DNA from: JAJKIP01 sp037200685
GTDB lineage: Bacteria; Bacteroidota; Bacteroidia; Chitinophagales; Chitinophagaceae
Direction of reading: 5' to 3'
Length of the DNA stretch: 64,000 nt
Assembly: GCA_037200685.1 (NCBI GenBank)
Contig: JBBCIG010000018.1
Span: 1-64,000 of the forward strand
Shown here: piece after piece, positions 26,854-36,070 of the stretch
Layout of the letters: every line of letters starts with the position of its first letter
How positions within the stretch are numbered: position 1 is the stretch's first letter
Notes under the pieces: generated by a model
What the model was told of the DNA's origin: nothing
Databases searched by the model: none
The model's input: the letters and a program-made list of their open reading frames with translations, nothing else
Program-made: the position numbers and the translations under genes

Positions 26854-28647
26854 ATGAAGAATATCCGCAATTTTTGCATTATCGCACATATTGACCACGG
26901 CAAATCGACGCTGGCTGACAGGCTGTTGCAAACAACAAACACGATCAGCGAACGTGAAATGATGGACCAGGTGCTGGATGATATGGACCTGGAACGGGAG
27001 AAGGGCATTACGATTAAAAGCCATGCGATACAGATCAATTATAAACATACCGACGGCCAGGAATATATTTTGAACCTGATTGATACCCCCGGCCATGTGG
27101 ATTTCAGCTATGAAGTGAGCAGGGCACTTGCTGCTTGTGAAGGTTGTTTGTTATTAGTGGATGCGACACAAGGGATACAGGCGCAAACGATTTCTAATTT
27201 ATACCTTGCGATTGATAATAATCTCGAGATCATTCCGGTGATCAATAAGATTGATATGGACGGGGCGATGATCGAAGAAGTTGAAGACCAGATTATTGAA
27301 CTGATCGGTTGTAAAAAAGAAGATATACTGCATGCCAGCGGACGTACAGGCGCGGGTGTGGATGGCATACTGGATGCGATCGTTAATAGAATTCCCGCAC
27401 CTGTTGGTAAAGCTGATGCACCGTTGCAGGCGTTGATCTTTGACAGTATGTTTAACTCCTTCCGGGGTATCATTGTTTATTTCCGTGTGAGAAATGGTTC
27501 TATAAAAAAAGGAGATAAAGTAAAATTTGTTTCCACTGACCAGGAATATGAAGCTGATGAAGTGGGCATTTTGAAGATGAAGATGACAGCGAAGAATGAA
27601 GTGAAATGTGGTGATGTGGGTTACCTGATCACCGGTATCAAAGTGGCGAAGGAAGTGAAAGTGGGTGATACGATTACATTAGCGGCGAACCCTACACAAG
27701 AGATCATCAAAGGTTTCCAGGAAGTGAAGCCGATGGTATTCGCTGGTATCTTCCCGGTGAATACGGAAGACTTTGAAGAGTTGCGTGATTGCATGGATAA
27801 ATTGCAATTGAATGATGCGTCACTTACTTATGAATTAGAAACATCGCAGGCATTGGGTTTTGGTTTCCGTTGCGGGTTCCTTGGCTTGCTGCACATGGAG
27901 ATCATACAGGAACGCCTGGAAAGAGAGTTTGATCAAACCGTGATCACTACTGTTCCGAACGTAAGTTTTATTGCTTACACTACGAAAGGAGAAAAGGTGA
28001 TTATTAATAATCCAACTGAATTTCCTGACCCGGTGAAGACGGACCATATTGATGAACCCTTTATCAAAGCGCAGATCATTACCAAGCCGGATTATATCGG
28101 TAATATCATGACATTGTGTTTGGGTAAACGTGGTATACTGGTGAACCAAAGTTACCTGACGACTACCCGTGTGGAATTGATATTTGAAATGCCATTGACG
28201 GAGATCGTATTTGATTTCTACGATAAATTAAAATCACAAACAAGAGGATACGCTTCATTCGATTACCACCCGATAGGTTACCGTGATGCGGACATCGTGA
28301 AGATGGATATATTATTAAATGGCGATAAAGTGGATGCATTGAGTGCACTGATCCACAGAAGCCGGTCGCATGATTTTGGAAAAAAATTATGTGAAAAATT
28401 AAAAGAGCTGGTACCCCGCCAGCAATTCCAGATTGCGATACAGGCCGCTATCGGTGCTAAAGTAGTGGCGAGGGAAACCATATCTGCGATGCGCAAAGAT
28501 GTTACGGCCAAATGTTATGGCGGTGATATATCCCGTAAACGAAAATTATTGGAGAAACAGAAAGAAGGTAAGAAGCGTATGCGCCAGATAGGAAACGTGG
28601 AAGTGCCGCAGGAAGCTTTTTTGGCGGTGTTGAAGTTGAATGATTAA
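26854..28647 (+). CDS. lepA: Elongation factor 4
   Basis: 597 residues, the normal length. It is a ribosome-bound GTPase that can back-translocate or assist initiation. GTPase motifs: AHIDHGKST (11-19), REKGITIKS, DTPGHVDF (about 77) and NKID. Domain II follows with FNSFRGIIVYFRVRNG, then the EF-G-like domains and the LepA-specific C-terminal domain (AKCYGGDISRKRKLLEKQKE, then GKKRMRQIG). Start ATG 26854 gives the family N-terminus MKNIRNFCIIAH. Intact. Confidence 0.97.
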   Translation: MKNIRNFCIIAHIDHGKSTLADRLLQTTNTISEREMMDQVLDDMDLEREKGITIKSHAIQINYKHTDGQEYILNLIDTPGHVDFSYEVSRALAACEGCLLLVDATQGIQAQTISNLYLAIDNNLEIIPVINKIDMDGAMIEEVEDQIIELIGCKKEDILHASGRTGAGVDGILDAIVNRIPAPVGKADAPLQALIFDSMFNSFRGIIVYFRVRNGSIKKGDKVKFVSTDQEYEADEVGILKMKMTAKNEVKCGDVGYLITGIKVAKEVKVGDTITLAANPTQEIIKGFQEVKPMVFAGIFPVNTEDFEELRDCMDKLQLNDASLTYELETSQALGFGFRCGFLGLLHMEIIQERLEREFDQTVITTVPNVSFIAYTTKGEKVIINNPTEFPDPVKTDHIDEPFIKAQIITKPDYIGNIMTLCLGKRGILVNQSYLTTTRVELIFEMPLTEIVFDFYDKLKSQTRGYASFDYHPIGYRDADIVKMDILLNGDKVDALSALIHRSRSHDFGKKLCEKLKELVPRQQFQIAIQAAIGAKVVARETISAMRKDVTAKCYGGDISRKRKLLEKQKEGKKRMRQIGNVEVPQEAFLAVLKLND

Positions 28648-28726
28648 TGAATTGACCCTGATTTAATCTTTAGGGTAGTCAATTATATATAGCGGTACAG
28701 GCTAAGTGATTTCATTTATTCCATCT

Positions 28727-29416
28727 ATGCCAAATTCAATTTACAATGACGGACAGTATTTGGATTATAATCCTTCCTGGCATATAGAGGATTCCCCATG
28801 GAAAGCCGGGCAGATCCGGAAAATGATTGAGCGAAATAAACTGCAATTTTCAAGTGTAGCGGAAATAGGTTGCGGCGCCGGGGAGATATTACGCCAGTTG
28901 CAACTGAGCTATCCACAAAGCACTTATCATGGTTACGAAATTTCTGAACAGGCATACCAGCTTTGCCTGCAACGCCAGCAGGAAGGGTTGACGTATTATT
29001 TGAAAGATATGCTAACGGTGGGAACAACTTATGATCTTGCACTGGCTATTGATGTAGTAGAGCATATTCCTGATTGTTTCGGTTTCGTAAGCCAGTTTAA
29101 GAAAAAAGCTAAGTATAAAATCTTTCATTTCCCGCTGGATGTCTCGGTGATGACAACATTAATGCCCCGCTATCTTACAGAAAGAAGAAAGAAGTACGGG
29201 CACATTCATTTCTTTACCAAAGAAAGCGCTTTAGATTTATTAAGAGATACGGGTTATACTATTATTGATTCGTTCTATACTCCCGCTTCTATTGCGAGGG
29301 GTAAAACCATAGAAGCGAAGCTGGCACGCTATCCACAGAAATTATTGTATGCGATTAATAAGAATTTTTGTGTTCGCTTAATTGGCGGATTTTCTTTTAT
29401 GATTTTAGCAGAATGA
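28727..29416 (+). CDS. Class I SAM-dependent methyltransferase
   Basis: About 229 residues from ATG 28727; a GTG at 28706 would add seven residues but ATG fits the fold better. The SAM-binding motif I is VAEIGCGAGEILRQL, with the acidic end of strand 2 in YHGYEISEQAY and motif IV-like LALAIDVVEHIPD. Substrate unknown; the DVVEH form is common in small-molecule and sugar methyltransferases. It stands alone between lepA and a convergent unknown gene. Confidence 0.82.
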   Translation: MPNSIYNDGQYLDYNPSWHIEDSPWKAGQIRKMIERNKLQFSSVAEIGCGAGEILRQLQLSYPQSTYHGYEISEQAYQLCLQRQQEGLTYYLKDMLTVGTTYDLALAIDVVEHIPDCFGFVSQFKKKAKYKIFHFPLDVSVMTTLMPRYLTERRKKYGHIHFFTKESALDLLRDTGYTIIDSFYTPASIARGKTIEAKLARYPQKLLYAINKNFCVRLIGGFSFMILAE

Positions 29417-29445
29417 AAATAAAGTAAGAGGTATACTTGGTTGTT

Positions 29446-30396
29446 TTATTGGCCGGCAGGTTTTTTCCCCTGCAATTTCTTTTGGTCGACATTGCCTTTG
29501 TTATCCAGTATTTTTTCTTCCACCGGAGCTTGCCCATCTTCCAGCTTAAAGTTGAATACCTTATCGATGTGCATCCATTTACCATTCTCCCATTTAAACC
29601 CTTCGTTGTCGCCATCCGGTACGTAGGTCCATTTATTATCGGGCTCTTCTGTTTCTGAGATGAGATGGTCAACGAGGATCATGCCTAAGTCATCAATATA
29701 ATTTACCAATACCCTTGCATCTTTTTTATATTCCATGCTAAAGCGGTAGCGTGTAGATTGAGGAATACTGTCTTTTGAATAATCAAAAAACTGTCCACCA
29801 AAAACGGGCTCATTCTTTTCATTAAAATACATGACCTCTATCCATTTCTTGCTGCTCATAACGCTGTTGGGGTCAAACCCGATCATGGTGTAATAATTCT
29901 TTGCGTTGAACTTTGTTTTGATAATCTTATAATAGATAGCGCCAATCCAGTTAGTTTTATTCCTTGCAGAGTCCATGGCGCCATTGGTAAATTCAGAAAA
30001 ATCCCTGAGCGGTATTAATTTTAAAGAACCATCTTTTGTTCTTAATTGAATAGCGCCTTTTTGCCGGGAATAATAATCATCAAATTGCAGGTTCCATGTA
30101 AATATCCTGAACGTACTATCAGGGGCGTATAATTTTGAAATGCCCAACAATGAATCGAAAGGATAGTAGAAGGAATTTTTTACCTGCAAAGCCCTTACAA
30201 GGGTACGGGTGAAAATGCTGTCGGAATACATCCTGTCTTCTGGCAATGTATCTGTAACAAGGTACCGGGCATAATCTTTCAACGTATCTTCTTTGATCAT
30301 CAATTTCTTTTTATCCGTTGCCGTAATCAATTGGGATGAACCTTGCAGTGATAAAAAGATGAAGAAAAGAAGCAGTAAATAAGATTTATTGAACAT
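29446..30396 (-). CDS. Secreted protein of unknown function
   Basis: About 316 residues from ATG 30396, which starts at a clear signal peptide (MFNKSYLLLLFFIFLSLQGS); an upstream in-frame ATG at 30480 is less likely. The mature part is mixed alpha/beta with FRIFTWNLQFDDYYSRQKGA, IGAIYYKIIKTKFNAKNYYT and GLGMILVDHLISETEE-like strands. The C-terminus is Lys/Gln-rich (LQGKKPAGQ). It ends the heptose operon (91 bp downstream of the hddC-gmhB fusion start region), but a role in that pathway is not evident. Confidence 0.7.
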   Translation of the reverse strand: MFNKSYLLLLFFIFLSLQGSSQLITATDKKKLMIKEDTLKDYARYLVTDTLPEDRMYSDSIFTRTLVRALQVKNSFYYPFDSLLGISKLYAPDSTFRIFTWNLQFDDYYSRQKGAIQLRTKDGSLKLIPLRDFSEFTNGAMDSARNKTNWIGAIYYKIIKTKFNAKNYYTMIGFDPNSVMSSKKWIEVMYFNEKNEPVFGGQFFDYSKDSIPQSTRYRFSMEYKKDARVLVNYIDDLGMILVDHLISETEEPDNKWTYVPDGDNEGFKWENGKWMHIDKVFNFKLEDGQAPVEEKILDNKGNVDQKKLQGKKPAGQ

Positions 30397-30486
30397 TGCC
30401 TTCACAAGGATTGAGTTTGTTTTACAAAAATAGTCTTTAATCCAGATGCCCCTAACGGGAAAACCGTTGTAAAATTTCATATAAAA

Positions 30487-31731
30487 TCACAAAGCTTTTG
30501 CAAAATCAGCCAGGGAAGCGAATAGCATGTCAATATCAGGGTGAGGAAGCTGCATATCCGGAATAGTTGTCGCCAGGAAGATCGTATAAGTACCTGCATT
30601 GCGGCCTAGTTGCATATCACTTGGGTTATTGCCGATCATGATGGATTTTGACAGGTCAATACCGGCAAAACGGTTTTTGGCTTTTACGATCATACCGGGA
30701 TTTGGCTTTCGGTTAGAGTCGGTATTTTCTACTGCCGTGCAATAATAAATGGCATCAACTTTTCCGCCAGCGCCATTTATACCCGTTAGCATTTTTTGGT
30801 GAATGGATTTTAATGCGCCTTCAGTCATCAGTTCCCTGCCCACGCCACGCTGGTTGGTAACAACAATGATGTATTTAAATTTCTCCGTCAATTTTTTAAA
30901 GTCATCGGGCAGGCCGTTCATGAAAATAAATTCTTCATCATTAAAAATATAACTGCCGGGTTTGTCTTCATTGATCACGCCGTCACGGTCAAGAAAAAGC
31001 GTCCAGTCTTTATCAATATTTTTTAGATCGAGTGGTGGCTGTTGTAAATCCAGCTGTGCTTTATTATAATCTTCCGGGATACCGATGTCAATGAAATAAC
31101 CATCTTGTGGAAGGCCGGCGATTTTTCCCATCGTTACCTGTGGCTCTAAAAAATCTTTTTCAAAAGAAAATTTTACAGCAAAGTTATTAGCGAGAAAATT
31201 TTCTTTATTTAAAATGTAAATGCCACCGTTGATCAACCCTTCTTTATAAAATTGTTTTTCTTTAAAACTTTTAACCGTATTGTCTTCATTTAGTTCAACA
31301 ACGCCATAGCGGTCAAAATTCTGCATGGATTTTAATGCCAGCGTGCAATCGGCGCTTAAAGATTCATGCACAGCCAGAAGCTGCGCTATATTTATTTTAA
31401 ATAACGTATCTCCGTTTGCAACGATTACATTTTCATCCTGTGCATTCTGGCAAGCCAGTTGAATAGCGCCGCCGGTGCCCAGCGGTTCTTCTTCAATCAC
31501 ACATTGATAATCGAGCCTGGAAAATTGATCCGCTAAATAGGTTTCAATCACCTCATGCTTATGGCCCAATGAAAAAACAAAACGTTCAACGCCTTCCATC
31601 CGCAATGCATTAATAACATAGAAGAGAAAAGGCCTTCCCGCCACCGGGGCCATACATTTCGGCAAATCAGGAACGGCATCACGCAATCTTGTTCCCAAAC
31701 CACCGGCGAGAATAATAGCTTCTTTGATCAT
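30487..31731 (-). CDS. Fused heptose 1-phosphate guanylyl/nucleotidyltransferase and heptose bisphosphate phosphatase
   Basis: 414 residues in two domains. Residues 1-235 form a sugar nucleotidyltransferase: ILAGGLGTRLR (7-17) and PKCMAPVAGRPFL, with VANGDTLF for the metal, as in HddC. Residues about 243-414 form a HAD phosphatase like GmhB: LFLDRDGVINE (about 245) and VVTNQRGVGR. The fusion would dephosphorylate heptose 1,7-bisphosphate and then activate the heptose 1-phosphate. The phosphatase part lacks the usual zinc cysteine cluster. hddA and gmhA lie directly upstream, which supports the assignment. Confidence 0.85.
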   Translation of the reverse strand: MIKEAIILAGGLGTRLRDAVPDLPKCMAPVAGRPFLFYVINALRMEGVERFVFSLGHKHEVIETYLADQFSRLDYQCVIEEEPLGTGGAIQLACQNAQDENVIVANGDTLFKINIAQLLAVHESLSADCTLALKSMQNFDRYGVVELNEDNTVKSFKEKQFYKEGLINGGIYILNKENFLANNFAVKFSFEKDFLEPQVTMGKIAGLPQDGYFIDIGIPEDYNKAQLDLQQPPLDLKNIDKDWTLFLDRDGVINEDKPGSYIFNDEEFIFMNGLPDDFKKLTEKFKYIIVVTNQRGVGRELMTEGALKSIHQKMLTGINGAGGKVDAIYYCTAVENTDSNRKPNPGMIVKAKNRFAGIDLSKSIMIGNNPSDMQLGRNAGTYTIFLATTIPDMQLPHPDIDMLFASLADFAKAL

Positions 31732-31757
31732 TACTAATTTCTATAAACCTTTAGGGT

Positions 31758-32330
31758 TTAAGTAAAATATTTTTCTTCTACTAACTGGCAAACAATATGC
31801 CCGATAAGAATATGACTTTCCTGTATACGTGGGGTATCTGTGGAGGGAACATTAATAAGATAATCACTGGCAGCTTTCATTTGTCCGCCTGTCGTCCCGG
31901 TAAATCCAATCGTTGTCAATCCTTTTTGCTTAGCGGTTTCAAATGCTTTGATAATATTGGAAGAATTGCCTGAGGTAGAAAGCCCAATTAATATATCACC
32001 TTTGCTGCCGATGCCATCAATCAATCTTGCATAGATATCGTCAAAGCCATAATCATTCGCAACAGCCGTTAAATAAGAAGTGTTGCAATGAAGTGCATCG
32101 GCAGGTAAGGCTTTCCTGTCTTTATAAAACCTGCCGGAGAATTCCGCAGCGAGGTGTTGTGCATCAGCAGCGCTACCGCCATTTCCACAGAAATAAACCC
32201 TGTTGCCATTTTTAAATGCGGCCGTAATCACATCAATGGTTTTTTCAATCGTCTTTAGCAATTCTTCATTTTGCAAAACCTGCTGCTTTACATCAATTGA
32301 AGAACTTATAATTTGTTTGATGTTATTCAT
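31758..32330 (-). CDS. gmhA: Sedoheptulose 7-phosphate isomerase
   Basis: 190 residues, SIS-domain isomerase. It converts sedoheptulose 7-phosphate to heptose 7-phosphate, the first step of heptose synthesis for LPS or S-layer glycans. Motifs: VYFCGNGGSAADAQHLAAEFSG (start of the SIS fold, about 46-67, shown here in part as FCGNGGSAADAQHLA), GLSTSGNSSNI (about 118) and HILIGHIVCQLVE with the active-site His. It is 27 bp upstream of the fusion gene and 26 bp downstream of hddA, so the three are co-transcribed. Confidence 0.92.
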   Translation of the reverse strand: MNNIKQIISSSIDVKQQVLQNEELLKTIEKTIDVITAAFKNGNRVYFCGNGGSAADAQHLAAEFSGRFYKDRKALPADALHCNTSYLTAVANDYGFDDIYARLIDGIGSKGDILIGLSTSGNSSNIIKAFETAKQKGLTTIGFTGTTGGQMKAASDYLINVPSTDTPRIQESHILIGHIVCQLVEEKYFT

Positions 32331-32356
32331 GATTCTAAATTCTTAATTCACCATTT

Positions 32357-33379
32357 TCATATCGTCCATGTTGTCAACCCGTGTTCTGTGAATTTATATC
32401 TCCTGTACCGGCCGCCAAATTTTTCTAAACTTTTAATAACGTTATATTTTGTATTGACAGGACAATAAAAAATCATAAAACCACCACCACCAGCACCGGA
32501 AACTTTGCCACCCGTAGCGCCGGCTTTCTTCGCCGTTTCATAAATTTCTTCCATCAGTGAATTACTGATGCCTTCGGCCATCTTGCGCTTTTGCTGAAAG
32601 CCAAAATCAAGTATTTCACCGATATCATTCAATTTTCCTTTTAGTAATGCCTCTTTCATCAATCTTGCCTGTTCTTTTAACTGGTGCATCGCTTCGATCG
32701 GGCTTCCTTTTTTATCCGTTACGTTTTTGCTTTGTTTCTTAATGATCTCTGCGGATTCACGGCTGGTAGATGTATAATAAAGCAATAAATTATTTTCTAG
32801 TTCAAATAAATATTGTTGCTTGATGCGCAATGGATTTACGATCACTTTATCATCACCATAAAATTCCATGTAGTTCACGCCACCAAATGTAGCCGCATAC
32901 TGGTCCTGTCTGCCACCGGCTAATTTCAAATCATTTCTTTCTATTTCATACGCATAATGCGCCATATCATATTCGCCCAAAGGCAGGCGAAGCATTTCCG
33001 TAAATGCGCCGATGATCGCAACAACTAATGTTGATGATGTTCCAAGGCCGGAGCCAGCGGGTGCATCCACGTAAGTTGATAAACGAAAACCCTGCTGGCT
33101 GATACCGTAATCTTTTTGAATACGGTTATAAATTCCTTTCAGCAAATCAAGTTGCCCGTTGATCGGAAGTTCATTCGACCAATCAAATGAAAGGGTTTCA
33201 TTGCGGTCAAGCGCCTCAAGTATTATTTTATTTTCGTTGATGGGTTCTATTGTTGCATTCGCATACAGCGATATCGTTGCATTCAGGATAGCGCCGCCAT
33301 ACATATCGCTGTACGGACTTACATCGGTACCGCCGCCGGCCAATCCAATTCTTAGTGGAGCTTTACTTCGGTAGATCAT
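32357..33379 (-). CDS. hddA: Heptose 7-phosphate kinase (GHMP kinase)
   Basis: 340 residues. N-terminal KAPLRIGLAGGGTDVSPYS (6-24) and the GHMP ATP-loop PAGSGLGTSSTLVVA (about 108) mark the HddA branch, which phosphorylates D-glycero-D-manno-heptose 7-phosphate. The third motif GATGGKVSGAGGGGFMIFY is near residue 288. It is separated from the upstream glycosyltransferase by repeat copy G (94 bp), so it may have its own promoter or read-through from the upstream genes. With gmhA and the fusion it gives a complete heptose activation set. Confidence 0.92.
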   Translation of the reverse strand: MIYRSKAPLRIGLAGGGTDVSPYSDMYGGAILNATISLYANATIEPINENKIILEALDRNETLSFDWSNELPINGQLDLLKGIYNRIQKDYGISQQGFRLSTYVDAPAGSGLGTSSTLVVAIIGAFTEMLRLPLGEYDMAHYAYEIERNDLKLAGGRQDQYAATFGGVNYMEFYGDDKVIVNPLRIKQQYLFELENNLLLYYTSTSRESAEIIKKQSKNVTDKKGSPIEAMHQLKEQARLMKEALLKGKLNDIGEILDFGFQQKRKMAEGISNSLMEEIYETAKKAGATGGKVSGAGGGGFMIFYCPVNTKYNVIKSLEKFGGRYRRYKFTEHGLTTWTI

Positions 33380-33388
33380 GGGTATTTA

Positions 33389-33482
33389 TAGCCCGGCTGC
33401 ATTGCTACTATCATCTTCGTTGCGCCTGCCCCGACTTTTGTCGGGGTCGAAACACTCTTCATCTTCCTGTTCGCTATTCAGC
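33389..33482 (+). repeat. Composite intergenic repeat, copy G (short form with nested hairpin)
   Basis: AGCCCGGCTGCATTGCTACT and TCATCTTCGTTGCG blocks, then a CCCCGAC...GTCGGGG hairpin (33429-33446), then CATCTTCCTGTTCGCTATTC. Its last bases overlap the end of the glycosyltransferase gene on the minus strand and supply its final codons and stop. Confidence 0.8.
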
Positions 33483-34625
33483 AAGTTCAGTGATAGTCTT
33501 TACAAGATTCGCCCAGCTATATTTTAATTTTTCGTTGCGAAGATGAGGAATAAAATAATCTTCTCCTAATTGATAGTATTTTAAGATACCATTGGCGATA
33601 GCTTCAGCATTGGGTTCCACTACCAATCCAGCTTTTTCATCCGGCACCAGTGACGGAAGACCACCCACGTTGGTAACAATCATCGGCTTTTCAAAATGAT
33701 AGGCGAGGGGAGTAACGCCGCTTTGTGTTGCATTGCGGTATGGTTGTATCACCGCATCCGCAGCGCAGAGATAATATTTCACTTCGCTGTCCGGTATAAA
33801 ATCAGTGCGAAGTATCAACTGGTCTTTTATTCCCAATTTTTCAATTAATTCGCCATAAGGTTTTTCATCTTCATAAAATTCACCCGCAATAAGCAGTTTA
33901 GAATTTTGACCTTTGACTTTTGTTCCGATAGCTATCGGGATTTGACTTAGAATTGCCATCGCCTCTAACAACAGGTCAAGCCCTTTATACTTCCGGATAA
34001 AACCAAAGAATAAAATGATCTTTTCATTTTCCGGTAATCCTAAATGTTCTCTTGCAGTTTTTTTTGAAATAATATCCCCGAAAGTATCATACAAAGGATG
34101 CTGCACTAATTTAGCCGGTTTATCTTTTTGAAATAACCGCAGGTCAGTCATCACTTTTTCACTCATCGTAATGAATGCATCACAGCTTTTTAAAAAATAT
34201 TTTGTAAAGGGCTTATCGCCCGCTCTTTTTTCATGTGGTATCACATTATCAGCGATGCAGATAATTTTAGTATGCTTGTTTTTCTTTGCTCTTCTTAAAA
34301 TAGTACCTAAGGCCGGCCCCATCAGCGGCAACCAAAAACGTACAACAATAATATCCGGGTTTTCTTTTTTTATCCTGTTGCCAATCTTTATCCAGTTGAA
34401 AGGTTGGATAGAATTAATGACGGTATTAATTTTTATTCCTTCTGGTGCGGGCTCGTCTGAGTATTGTGTTTTACCGGGGAAAAGAAAGGAAGGATATTGC
34501 AACGAGAAAGAATAAATCGAACAATCATATCCCTGTTGAATAAATTCTTTGGCCAGCCGCTGGTTGAATGTCGCCAATCCACCCCGCAACGGGTGCGCAG
34601 GCCCTATGATAATGACTTTTGACAT
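33474..34625 (-). CDS. GT4-type glycosyltransferase
   Basis: 383 residues, GT-B fold. N-terminal IIIGPAHPLRGGLATFNQRL (4-23) binds the acceptor; the C-terminal donor site includes FFGFIRKYKGLDLLLEAM (about 207) and PYRNATQSGVTPLAYHFEKP with the EX7E-like region. Between LEAMAIL and KLLIAGEFYED there is an extra stretch, SQIPIAIGTKVKGQNS, encoded by a TTCCGATAGCTATCGGGA palindrome (33923-33940) flanked by AAAGTCAAA repeats; it stays in frame. The last two codons and the stop (A-E-stop) come from the adjacent repeat. The upstream GT2 gene overlaps by one base (TAATG). Confidence 0.88.
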   Translation of the reverse strand: MSKVIIIGPAHPLRGGLATFNQRLAKEFIQQGYDCSIYSFSLQYPSFLFPGKTQYSDEPAPEGIKINTVINSIQPFNWIKIGNRIKKENPDIIVVRFWLPLMGPALGTILRRAKKNKHTKIICIADNVIPHEKRAGDKPFTKYFLKSCDAFITMSEKVMTDLRLFQKDKPAKLVQHPLYDTFGDIISKKTAREHLGLPENEKIILFFGFIRKYKGLDLLLEAMAILSQIPIAIGTKVKGQNSKLLIAGEFYEDEKPYGELIEKLGIKDQLILRTDFIPDSEVKYYLCAADAVIQPYRNATQSGVTPLAYHFEKPMIVTNVGGLPSLVPDEKAGLVVEPNAEAIANGILKYYQLGEDYFIPHLRNEKLKYSWANLVKTITELAE

Positions 34626-35566
34626 TATAAACCAGATTTCTTCTCGATCAGGTAAGAGTTACGTCCCGATGCACTGCGGGAAACCAGTTCACCAATAAAA
34701 CCCGCAAGGAACAATTGCATACCTATAACAATAGCAGTGAGCGCCAAATAAAATCCCGGCCGGTTTGTAATTGGGTAACTAAAATCGATGATCTTGGAAA
34801 CAACAAGGTAAATGGAAAACCCAACCCCGATCAGGAAGAAAACTGTTCCCCATAAGCCAAAGAAATGCATGGGACGCTTTCCAAATTTTCCAATGAAGAA
34901 AATTGTCAGCAGGTCGAGAAAACCATTGATGAACCTTGTCCAGCCAAATTTAGTGACACCATATTTTCTTGGGCGGTGCTCAACTATTTTCTCGCCGATT
35001 TTTCTGAAGCCCGCCCATTTCGCCAATACCGGTACATAGCGGTGCATTTCACCATATACTTCAATACTTTTTATCACTTTGTATTTATAGGATTTCAACC
35101 CGCAGTTAAAGTCGTGCAGTTTTATTTTACTCATACTCCTTACGACCGAATTGAATAATTTACTGGGAAGGTTTTTAGTCAGTTTATTATCATATCTTTT
35201 TTTCTTCCACCCGCTTACCATATCATATCCATCTTCCACGATCATTTTTCTTAATCCGGGTATTTCATCAGGGCTGTCCTGCAGGTCAGCATCCATGGTA
35301 ATAATGACATCGCCCTGCGCCGCACGGAAACCTTCATTCAGCCCGGCGGATTTACCATAATTGCGCTGGAATTTTATTCCTTTAATATGATTGTTCTTTT
35401 GGCGTAACGCTTCAATAACTTCCCACGAGTTATCGGTACTTCCATCATCCACGAAAATGACTTCGTAGCTGTAATGATTTTCGTCCATTACTTTTTCGAT
35501 CCATGCCGTTAATTCCGGCAAAGATTCTTCTTCATTTAATAATGGTATGACAAGGGATATATCCAT
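34625..35566 (-). CDS. GT2 polyprenyl-phosphate-type glycosyltransferase
   Basis: 313 residues. The GT-A domain (1-210) has LVIPLLNEEESLPEL, VDDGSTDNSWEV and the DXD-type MDADLQDSPDEI (about 92). Two C-terminal helices (about 228-255 and 270-292) anchor it in the inner membrane, as in DPM1/GtrB-like enzymes that load a sugar on undecaprenyl phosphate. The donor sugar is unknown. It directly abuts DUF4199 (no gap) and overlaps the GT4 gene by one base, so all three are one transcript. Confidence 0.9.
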   Translation of the reverse strand: MDISLVIPLLNEEESLPELTAWIEKVMDENHYSYEVIFVDDGSTDNSWEVIEALRQKNNHIKGIKFQRNYGKSAGLNEGFRAAQGDVIITMDADLQDSPDEIPGLRKMIVEDGYDMVSGWKKKRYDNKLTKNLPSKLFNSVVRSMSKIKLHDFNCGLKSYKYKVIKSIEVYGEMHRYVPVLAKWAGFRKIGEKIVEHRPRKYGVTKFGWTRFINGFLDLLTIFFIGKFGKRPMHFFGLWGTVFFLIGVGFSIYLVVSKIIDFSYPITNRPGFYLALTAIVIGMQLFLAGFIGELVSRSASGRNSYLIEKKSGL

Positions 35567-36058
35567 TTACGTTTTTCTTATTGCTAATATTATTCCTGCA
35601 CCCACGGCTGTGATGAGGGCTCCAAGTATCAAATGTCCGAAAATGGCAGAGTAAATCAAGCCTGTTGTGTAATGTTTTTTTAAGTTCTCCACCATTTCAT
35701 CTTTTTCCGCCGGCGTTTTACTTTTTTCTTCTTTCTCTAAATATTCCCTATAGGATTTTGCATCCTGTTCGGCAAACTCAGGATGTGATAAACTAAAAAC
35801 CGCGGCAAAAATCGTCATGAGCAAGGTGATAATGATAAAACAACGAAATCCCTGTCCGAAAATATTAGCGAATTTACCAGTATAATGAGGTGACCGGGCA
35901 TAAGCCAATAATGTCCATATAATGCCTGCTGCATATAGAAGGTACACTAAGTATTGGTATCCTGAATCAGAAGCTATTTTGGAATAGAAAAAAAAGAGTG
36001 TCAGCCCAATCATGGCGACTCCTGTGATAATTCCTTTATAAATCGGGGCTGATTTCAT
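35567..36058 (-). CDS. DUF4199 family membrane protein
   Basis: 163 residues with about four membrane helices (approximately 8-26, 36-52, 72-92 and 135-158) and a charged loop (EKEEKSKTPAEKDEMVENLK) between helices 3 and 4, typical of DUF4199. The function is unknown. The conserved-looking order dihydroorotase-like, DUF4199, GT2 suggests a link to envelope glycan or lipid-carrier work. The stop is adjacent to the GT2 start. Confidence 0.83.
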   Translation of the reverse strand: MKSAPIYKGIITGVAMIGLTLFFFYSKIASDSGYQYLVYLLYAAGIIWTLLAYARSPHYTGKFANIFGQGFRCFIIITLLMTIFAAVFSLSHPEFAEQDAKSYREYLEKEEKSKTPAEKDEMVENLKKHYTTGLIYSAIFGHLILGALITAVGAGIILAIRKT

Positions 36059-36070
36059 TTAATAAAATTG

